Below, one piece after another: positions 41,880-47,618 of a DNA stretch of 47,618 nucleotides. The DNA comes from Saprospiraceae bacterium (GTDB lineage: Bacteria > Bacteroidota > Bacteroidia > Chitinophagales > Saprospiraceae): positions 4,777-52,394 of the forward strand of contig JAGOIB010000002.1 in the NCBI GenBank assembly GCA_017995875.1, given 5' to 3'. Under the pieces are notes generated by a model. The model searched no databases. It was not told where the DNA came from and saw only the letters and a list, made by a program, of their open reading frames with translations. The translations under genes were made by a program, and so were the position numbers. Position 1 is the first letter of the stretch. Each line of letters opens with the position of its first letter.

Positions 41880-42938
41880 ATGAATGCAATCGTTTATTGT
41901 GGTGGAGCGTTTAACACACCAAGTGGTAAAACAGCCCATGGATTAGTTCGGTTTACAGAACGGTACAAGGTATTAGCTGTGATTGATCCACACTATGCAG
42001 GTAAAGATGCAAGAGGCGTGTTAGATGGAGTCATCACAGGCATTCCTGTCGTAAATGATTTGGATGAGGCCCTTGAAGTTGCGGCAAGAAACGGGGGTGC
42101 TGAAGTCTTCGTCATAGGTTTGGCTCCGGATGGAGGACGATTGCCCGATGATGCACGTGAAGTTGTCAGGCAGGCCGTTCAAAAAGGATTGCATGTTGAT
42201 AGTGGCCTCCACGATTTCTTAAGTGAAGATCCGGTCATCCTTGACCTGGCAAAAGAGAAAGGTGTGCTTATCCGAGATATACGCAAACCTCCACACAGGA
42301 AAGACTTACATTTTTTCAGTGGAAAGATTGAAGAAGTAAATTGTCTCAAGCTTTCTGTACTTGGAACGGACTCTGCTATAGGCAAGAGAACTACTGCATG
42401 GATCATCGTACATGGATTGCGCAAGGCAGGCTATAAAGCTGAAATGATTGGTACAGGACAAACCGCATGGATGCAAGGCGCAAAGTATTCGATCATACTG
42501 GATTCATTGATCAATGACTTTGTGTCCGGTGAAATAGAACACGCAGTACATGAAGCCTGGAAAAACGAACATCCGGATGTGATCATTCTGGAGGGGCAAG
42601 GAAGTCTGATGAACCCTGCTTATCCCGGAGGATTTGAATTACTTGCTGCCGGCAGGCCGGATTATGTGATCCTGCAGCATGCCCCCAAGCGATTGGAATA
42701 TGATGGATTTCCCGGGTATATCCTGCATCCACTTGACCAGCAGATCAAGGCTATTGAATTCATTTCGGGCAAGAAAGTTGTTGCCATCACGGTCAATCAT
42801 GAAATGATGAAACCTTCTGAAATAACAGATGCATGTCTGGCAATATCACACCAGACTGGTCTTCCGGCGTTTGATGTTTTGCATGACGGACCTGAAGGAT
42901 TATTGAAGACAGTAAGTGCGTTGATAAGGAAAAAATAA
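41880..42938 (+). CDS. DUF1611 family protein (DgcN-like, putative D-glutamate N-acetyltransferase)
   Basis: A cytoplasmic protein of 352 aa. The N-terminal Rossmann-like part (AIVYCGGAFNTPSGKTAHGLV) is followed by a P-loop-type domain at about 160-180 with LGTDSAIGKRTTAWIIVHGL, then GTGQTAWMQGAKY and ILEGQGSLMNPAYPGG. This is the DUF1611 arrangement; in some Proteobacteria such a protein, DgcN, acetylates D-glutamate and works with the racemase DgcA. The next gene is an enolase-superfamily epimerase, matching the dgcN-dgcA order. The family assignment is firm; D-glutamate as substrate is inferred. Confidence 0.9.
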   Translation: MNAIVYCGGAFNTPSGKTAHGLVRFTERYKVLAVIDPHYAGKDARGVLDGVITGIPVVNDLDEALEVAARNGGAEVFVIGLAPDGGRLPDDAREVVRQAVQKGLHVDSGLHDFLSEDPVILDLAKEKGVLIRDIRKPPHRKDLHFFSGKIEEVNCLKLSVLGTDSAIGKRTTAWIIVHGLRKAGYKAEMIGTGQTAWMQGAKYSIILDSLINDFVSGEIEHAVHEAWKNEHPDVIILEGQGSLMNPAYPGGFELLAAGRPDYVILQHAPKRLEYDGFPGYILHPLDQQIKAIEFISGKKVVAITVNHEMMKPSEITDACLAISHQTGLPAFDVLHDGPEGLLKTVSALIRKK

Positions 42939-43003
42939 GCACAAATAGGATGATTGATCAGGTATTGCGTAACTAGCAGTGCAATCAATGTAGAAACTGG
43001 TGT

Positions 43004-44074
43004 ATGAAGATAGTAGCTTCTGAGTGTTGGGTCGAAAATTTCAAATTGAAAGAAAGCTATTCGATCGCGTATGGTGAGGAGATCACGGAATGTGATAATG
43101 TATTCCTGACGCTTGAAACAGAAAGTGGTCTCACCGGTTGGGGGATGGCTGCCCCGGATATGGAGGTTACAGGTGAAGATGCAGCCTCTGTATTGCAATC
43201 TTACAACGGACATATCGAGGCCTGCATGAAAGGAGAGAATCCGTTTTATTACAGCAGGCTTTATGAAGAGATAAGAGCCGCATTGCCGGAGCAATCCTCT
43301 GCACTTGCCATGGTGGAAATCGCCCTGTATGATCTGATGGCACAGAAAGCAGGAGTTCCGCTTTATATGTTTTTAGGTGGGTATCGTAAAAAGATCATCA
43401 CCAGCGTGACCATAGGTATCACCTCCGACATTCTGGTGATGGAAAGGCTGGATAAATTATTGAAGCTAGGCGTTCGTGCTATAAAACTCAAAGGCGGCCT
43501 GGATGTGGAAAGAGATATACGGATAGTTGGTTTAGTGCGCAAAAAAATCGGGAATAGTCTTTCATTAACCTTTGATGCTAACCAGGGATATAGTCTTATC
43601 GAGGCGGCACATTTTATCCGGAATACGAAGCACGCAAATTTAGAACTCATCGAACAACCCACTTCTCCTGAACTTACGTTTCAATGGCATCTGCTGCGGC
43701 AGGAAGGCAATGTCCCTATCATGGCGGATGAGAGCCTTAAAAAACTTGCGGATTCGTTCACATTAACAAGCAGGCAGTCGGTTGATTTTCTCAATATCAA
43801 ATTGATGAAAGTAGGTGGTATTACCCCGGCATTACAGATCAATTCAAGTGCAAGGTCTGCATCCGTACGATGCATGATGGGTTGTATGGATGAAAGCAGT
43901 CTTGGTATTTCCGCAGGTCTTCATGTTGCCCTTGCAAGACCTAATATCAGTCATGCCGATCTCGATAGCTGGATGGATATTGTAGGAGATCCTTTTGAAG
44001 GACTGGTGACGTTGGATGATGGTTATCTCAAGCCTTCCCAATTGCCGGGCCTGGGCATCAACCGAAAAAGATAA
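43004..44074 (+). CDS. Dipeptide epimerase, enolase superfamily (DgcA/AE-epimerase-like)
   Basis: A muconate-lactonising-subgroup enolase-superfamily enzyme of 356 aa. Catalytic features: the KxK motif in AIKLKGGLD (first acid/base Lys), metal ligands in LTFDANQGYS (Asp), ELIEQPT (Glu) and IMADESLKK (Asp), and the second acid/base Lys in NIKLMKVGGI. The pattern 'DESSLGISAGLHVALA' also fits L-Ala-D/L-Glu epimerases. Such enzymes epimerise dipeptides such as L-Ala-D-Glu; the close relative DgcA racemises N-acetyl-D-glutamate. The gene is 65 nt after the DUF1611 gene. The substrate is not settled by sequence alone. Confidence 0.92.
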   Translation: MKIVASECWVENFKLKESYSIAYGEEITECDNVFLTLETESGLTGWGMAAPDMEVTGEDAASVLQSYNGHIEACMKGENPFYYSRLYEEIRAALPEQSSALAMVEIALYDLMAQKAGVPLYMFLGGYRKKIITSVTIGITSDILVMERLDKLLKLGVRAIKLKGGLDVERDIRIVGLVRKKIGNSLSLTFDANQGYSLIEAAHFIRNTKHANLELIEQPTSPELTFQWHLLRQEGNVPIMADESLKKLADSFTLTSRQSVDFLNIKLMKVGGITPALQINSSARSASVRCMMGCMDESSLGISAGLHVALARPNISHADLDSWMDIVGDPFEGLVTLDDGYLKPSQLPGLGINRKR

Positions 44075-44080
44075 TATCGT

Positions 44081-45295
44081 TTAATGGCCGAGATCTGTCT
44101 GTAATACATCATCGATCGTTTCTGCTCTCCTAATCAATTCTGCTTTCCCGTCTTTGTGCAACAATACTTCTGCAGGCCGTAATCGCGCATTGTAGTTAGA
44201 AGCCATTGTGTATCCATAAGCGCCTGCGTTCATAAGGCAGAGAATATCACCCCTGCGTATTTCATGCATTGGGCGATTTTCGGCAAACGTATCTGTTTCG
44301 CATAGATATCCAACTATATCAAAATTACTGATTTCTCCTTCCGGATTGGAAAGGTTGATGAGATGATGGTAAGCGCCATAACTCATGGGCCGAAGAAAAT
44401 GATTAAAGCCTGATGAAACAAAAGCCATCGGACCTGTTACGGCTTCTTTAACTGCTGAAACTTCCATCAGTAAAAAACCGGCACTGCTCACAAGAAATTT
44501 TCCAGGCTCCAGTACCATGGTAATATGTCTCCCCATCTCTTCACAAAAGCGATTGAAACGCTTACTTACCTTTTGGCCAAAAGCTTTCATGTCAATCGAA
44601 TGATCATTCGGGTGATAGGGGATTTTGAAACCACCACCAAGATCAATACGATCGATCGTGTCTGCCCAGTTGGTTGCAATGTTCAACAGATATTCATATG
44701 CCTGGTCAAAACTCTCGGACTCTCCAATGTCAGAGCCGAGATGCATATGCACACCTGTAATACGAAGCGATAATTTGGCTGTCAGCTTTTTCACTTCAGG
44801 CACGTCTTCTGCGCTGAAACCAAACTTTGAACCAGAAGATCCAACCTGCAATTTAGAGTGGCCCCCGGCTTGAATGCCCGGATTAAAGCGTAGTGTTACT
44901 TCCGTTCCAGGATAATGTTGATCTAACCATTCGAGGATATGAAACTGATCGACATGTATATGTACACCGGCTGCTATGGCATAGGTAAATTCTTCTTTGA
45001 GAACACCGGATGGTGTAAAGCTTATCTCAGTCGGCGGAACACCTGCCTTGAGCGCCATCACTATTTCACCGGGAGAAACAGTATCAATACCACAACCACG
45101 TTGATAGATATACCTGAGAATCCCGATCGTGCTAAGTGCTTTACAGGCATACCTGATTTGAAGTGATGGAACATCAAAAGCACTTGTCAGTGTTTCAATC
45201 TGACGATCGATGATACCGGCATCATAAACGAACAATGGCAAGCCAAATCGCTTTGCCTGCTGCAACATGATATCATGGGGGATCGAATAAAACAT
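44081..45295 (-). CDS. lysA: Diaminopimelate decarboxylase
   Basis: Converts meso-diaminopimelate to lysine (404 aa from ATG 45295). Fold type III PLP enzyme: PLP lysine in IRYACKALS, GVHMHLGSDIGE, RIDLGGGFKIPY, EPGKFLVSSAG (Bacteroidota form of EPGR), and the substrate-side CETDTFAENR and NAGAYGYTMASNYNARLRPAE. ATG 45295 is preferred over the TTG at 45322, which would overlap dacB by 16 nt and add an unusual tail. It follows dacB on the minus strand by 11 nt. Family identity is firm. Confidence 0.93.
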   Translation of the reverse strand: MFYSIPHDIMLQQAKRFGLPLFVYDAGIIDRQIETLTSAFDVPSLQIRYACKALSTIGILRYIYQRGCGIDTVSPGEIVMALKAGVPPTEISFTPSGVLKEEFTYAIAAGVHIHVDQFHILEWLDQHYPGTEVTLRFNPGIQAGGHSKLQVGSSGSKFGFSAEDVPEVKKLTAKLSLRITGVHMHLGSDIGESESFDQAYEYLLNIATNWADTIDRIDLGGGFKIPYHPNDHSIDMKAFGQKVSKRFNRFCEEMGRHITMVLEPGKFLVSSAGFLLMEVSAVKEAVTGPMAFVSSGFNHFLRPMSYGAYHHLINLSNPEGEISNFDIVGYLCETDTFAENRPMHEIRRGDILCLMNAGAYGYTMASNYNARLRPAEVLLHKDGKAELIRRAETIDDVLQTDLGH

Positions 45296-45306
45296 ATGTT
45301 GAAGGT

Positions 45307-46644
45307 CTAATAATGGTCGCAAAGAAAAGAAAATAGTTTTTCCATTTTCGCCTGGAGTTCTGGCGGATCATCCTTAAACTGGTTATTCATCCAGGAGAAT
45401 ACAAGGATTTTTCCGCCTCGGGTAAGCAGGAAACCACTAAGGCAGTTCACTTGTCGCATGGTCCCAGACTTTGCATATATGTATGGCAAGCCATTTTTCC
45501 CCTTATACATTTCCTTTAAATTTCCGGATACGCCACCAGCCGGAAATATGGATTTAATATAATTCATTCCTTCAAGGTCATAGATTTGTTTCAATACCCA
45601 AACGATTGACCTCGGGGTCATCTGATTGTATCTCGAAAGTCCTGATCCATCTATCCATCGCATATCATCTGGCAAGTCCTTCAGAGTACCTTGAAGCAAA
45701 CTGTCGATCACAACATCTTCAGACATGTAATTCAGTTTTTTAAAAGCACATGCCAGTAAAAGTTGCTCCGCTATGAAGTTGTCACTTTGCTGCATCATGC
45801 GTTTTAAGAGTGTATCCCGTTGGGAACCTGCAATAGATATTGTTTCTCGAGGTAATGGTATTTCTGTCAGGGTAATCGTCTTTCCGGTGACTTCAGACCA
45901 TATATACTGAATGTCATTTTTGAAAAAAGTAATAGGGATTTGCCGCTGGTCTGTTACAATATTTGGATCGTACAGGTAGGTATACCCTTCTCCCCATTCA
46001 GACTTCGATGCTTTTGCTATAGTATCTGTTCCGAATTTGAAAACAGGCAAGAGATATGCCGGTGTAATATCGATCGTATCCTTTCGCCGGTCAATCCATA
46101 TCCGGTTACCTAAAATCGGGAAGGCATTACGTTCGCATTGAAACTTGTATGGAAAATCATCCCATGCCCAACCTTTGCCAAACCGCTCTGTATAAAAATG
46201 ACTGTTAGAGAAAAACACTTTTTTATTTGTCGCTTTAATGAAATCAACTAATGGTGCTGTTGTGTCAATCTCCGGATACTTTGTGCCTGGATCTCCCCCA
46301 CCCCAAATGATCATACTGTCGCCATGGATAACATACCGTCCTGCTTCAACTTTATCCTTCAGCATAGACAAGGAAGCATACAATGTTAGAATTTTGATAG
46401 TGGATGCAGGAGTAAAATAATTATCATCCCTGTACCCAAATACTTTCTTTCCGGATTGGATGTCGACGATTGATAAACCGACATGTTCTTTATCAGCCAG
46501 ATTCAATTCATTCCAAACTTTATTGAGGGGTTTGACCGGGCCAGTGGTCAGTGACGAAGCAGTATGACAGGAAGACAGGCAGAGACCTGCTAACAACAGC
46601 ATTGGGATTAAGGACCAGCCTGGTTTAATTAATGCCTTACTCAA
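45307..46644 (-). CDS. dacB: D-alanyl-D-alanine carboxypeptidase/endopeptidase, PBP4 family (S13), lipoprotein
   Basis: A periplasmic penicillin-binding protein of 445 aa that trims or cleaves peptidoglycan peptides. The lipoprotein signal ends LCLSSC (Cys26). Active-site motifs: SxxK as STIK (Ser81, Lys84) in FTPASTIKILTLY, SxN as SDN in MMQQSDNFIAEQLL, and KTG-type KSGT in IYAKSGTMRQVNCLSGFL. The start is TTG 46644, supported by an unusual Shine-Dalgarno aaggag four nt upstream. lysA follows 11 nt downstream of its stop, so the two are probably co-transcribed. Confidence 0.92.
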   Translation of the reverse strand: MSKALIKPGWSLIPMLLLAGLCLSSCHTASSLTTGPVKPLNKVWNELNLADKEHVGLSIVDIQSGKKVFGYRDDNYFTPASTIKILTLYASLSMLKDKVEAGRYVIHGDSMIIWGGGDPGTKYPEIDTTAPLVDFIKATNKKVFFSNSHFYTERFGKGWAWDDFPYKFQCERNAFPILGNRIWIDRRKDTIDITPAYLLPVFKFGTDTIAKASKSEWGEGYTYLYDPNIVTDQRQIPITFFKNDIQYIWSEVTGKTITLTEIPLPRETISIAGSQRDTLLKRMMQQSDNFIAEQLLLACAFKKLNYMSEDVVIDSLLQGTLKDLPDDMRWIDGSGLSRYNQMTPRSIVWVLKQIYDLEGMNYIKSIFPAGGVSGNLKEMYKGKNGLPYIYAKSGTMRQVNCLSGFLLTRGGKILVFSWMNNQFKDDPPELQAKMEKLFSFLCDHY

Positions 46645-46648
46645 TGAT

Positions 46649-46654
46649 CTCCTT
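46649..46654 (-). promoter_or_regulatory. Shine-Dalgarno that fixes the dacB start
   Basis: On the minus strand aaggag lies 4 nt before TTG 46644. Most genes in this window lack such a site, so this one decides in favour of the TTG start, which also gives a complete lipoprotein signal. Confidence 0.7.
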
Positions 46655-46792
46655 ATTTGTCTGTTTATCGTCTACAATACTTTTCCTGATAGCGTCAAAA
46701 TGTCATCAAAGGGGAAAAATACTGCCAAAGAGACAAAATACCACTACAGGAACGTACTTTGATCTAAATGAGTGATTATAACTTAAAAGCAA

Positions 46793-47557
46793 ATGGTAGA
46801 TTTTCAAAAAGAAGTACTGGATCGAAGTTTCGAAGTACCTGTTGTTGTTGACTTCTGGGCCCCATGGTGTGGCCCATGCAAAGTTTTAGGGCCTATCATC
46901 GATCAGATTGCAAATGAGCAAACCGGCCAATGGCAATTGGTCAAGCTCAATACTGAGGAGCAGGAAGATATCGCAGGACAATATGCTATCCGTAGCATCC
47001 CTAATGTGAAATTATTTTACAGGGGTGAAGTCATCAATGAGTTTACTGGCGCATTGCCACGTAATACTATCCTTGAATGGCTAAAACACGCCATTCCGGA
47101 ACCAGGCGTAGTGGCACTGGATCACTTGCTGTCTACTGTTGAAGTTCCTTCCATCGAGGAGCTAAAAAAATTACTCGTTGATTTTCCCGGCACCCCTGAA
47201 ATCAGGATAGTGCTAAGCCAATTAGTGTTGTGGGATAATCCTGTTGAAGCTACTGCGGTACTTGAACCAATAAAAATGGGAACTCCACTTTATGATCAGG
47301 CAAATTATCTTAGGGATATCGCAGCATTTCTTTTGACAGAAACTGAAGATGAAAGGCTCGTGAGTATAAAACGTAAAATGCAGGCCGGCTATCTTGATGA
47401 AGCTATTCCGGAAATCATTGGTGTGTTAAGTAAAGACAACAAATCCGCGGATGGCAAACTTGCAAAAGCTGCAATTGGAATTTTCAATACATTAGGCATG
47501 CAACATCCGCTTTCAAAGACGTACAGGAAGCAACTGGATATGCTGCTTTGGGTGTAA
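46793..47557 (+). CDS. Thioredoxin-TPR protein, YbbN/CnoX-like
   Basis: A cytoplasmic protein of 254 aa. The thioredoxin domain (1-105) has DFWAPWCGPCK with redox Cys26 and Cys29, and the cis-Pro in IRSIPNVKLF. The C-terminal part (about 110-254) is helical and TPR-like, as in E. coli YbbN/CnoX, a redox-regulated holdase that delivers clients to chaperones. E. coli CnoX lacks the full CxxC pair; here CGPC is intact. A near-consensus -7 box TACTTTG lies at 46755-46761. It is divergent from dacB and ends next to the heptamer repeat. Confidence 0.9.
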   Translation: MVDFQKEVLDRSFEVPVVVDFWAPWCGPCKVLGPIIDQIANEQTGQWQLVKLNTEEQEDIAGQYAIRSIPNVKLFYRGEVINEFTGALPRNTILEWLKHAIPEPGVVALDHLLSTVEVPSIEELKKLLVDFPGTPEIRIVLSQLVLWDNPVEATAVLEPIKMGTPLYDQANYLRDIAAFLLTETEDERLVSIKRKMQAGYLDEAIPEIIGVLSKDNKSADGKLAKAAIGIFNTLGMQHPLSKTYRKQLDMLLWV

Positions 47558-47599
47558 AGCAGAGGGCAGAGGGCAGAGAGCAGAGAGCATAGGGCATAG
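47558..47599. repeat. Tandem heptamer repeat, six copies
   Basis: Six contiguous 7-bp units of consensus RGCANAG (agcagag, ggcagag, ggcagag, agcagag, agcatag, ggcatag) directly after the stop codon of the thioredoxin-TPR gene. The window ends 19 bases later, so more copies may follow. Confidence 0.85.
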
Positions 47600-47618
47600 G
47601 GACTGTCAGGAGACAGAT

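Overview
The window looks like chromosomal DNA from a Bacteroidota bacterium, most like the Saprospiria/Sphingobacteriia side of the phylum. Signs are: secreted proteins ending in type IX secretion (T9SS) C-terminal sorting domains, SprB-like adhesin repeats, an OMP_b-brl-type TonB receptor, a CRTAC1/FG-GAP lipoprotein, a Bacteroidota-style LysA, and several TAnnTTTG (-7) promoter boxes in place of sigma70 -10 boxes. Shine-Dalgarno sequences are mostly absent and several genes start with TTG or GTG. The exact genus cannot be fixed from this sequence alone. I see no rRNA, tRNA, CRISPR array, transposase or phage gene.

Layout. 1-1.7 kb: a low-complexity repeat and a secreted subtilase with a long helical insert. 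1.9-6.4 kb: a tight + strand operon (barrel protein, RecQ helicase, glycosyltransferase, RibD/DHFR-like reductase). 6.5-10.7 kb: a small conserved protein, a composite hairpin element, an oligopeptidase B-like lipoprotein and a CtlX-like amidinohydrolase. 10.7-15 kb: tandem repeats, an LTD-cupredoxin T9SS protein, a second composite hairpin element, a SMUG2-like glycosylase, a beta-propeller protein and a zinc-ribbon protein. 14.9-17.1 kb: selD and selU/mnmH, the two genes needed to make 2-selenouridine in tRNA. 17.3-20.2 kb: an engB / PlsB-like acyltransferase / DEDDh exonuclease operon on the minus strand. 20.7-32.2 kb: envelope and surface proteins (small barrel, two giant T9SS proteins, TonB receptor) and a histone H1-like AT-hook protein.

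32.7-37.2 kb holds a minus-strand run: TerC, DEDDh exonuclease, MbnP-like lipoprotein, MbnP-like lipoprotein, diheme MauG/cytochrome c peroxidase-family protein. The last three resemble the MbnP/MbnH pair first known from methanobactin operons, but no methanobactin biosynthesis gene is visible here. This suggests a stand-alone copper or oxidative tryptophan-modifying system with a second, divergent MbnP paralogue.

37.4-46.6 kb holds a large CRTAC1-type lipoprotein followed by a PLP enzyme of the threonine synthase type, a DUF1611 (DgcN-like) protein and an enolase-superfamily dipeptide epimerase (DgcA-like). These face a dacB-lysA pair with only 6 bp between the two stop codons. All five products fit the chemistry of peptidoglycan-type amino acids (D-Glu, D-Ala, diaminopimelate), so this is a candidate amino-acid or murein-peptide salvage locus. 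A YbbN/CnoX-like thioredoxin-TPR protein and a heptamer repeat close the window.

The two most unusual non-coding signals are the composite hairpin elements at 7115-7242 and 12801-12955. Each has terminal inverted repeats enclosing hairpins whose stem sequences differ while the architecture is kept. A further pattern is three genes whose -7 promoter box lies only 4-6 nt from the ATG, suggesting leaderless mRNAs.
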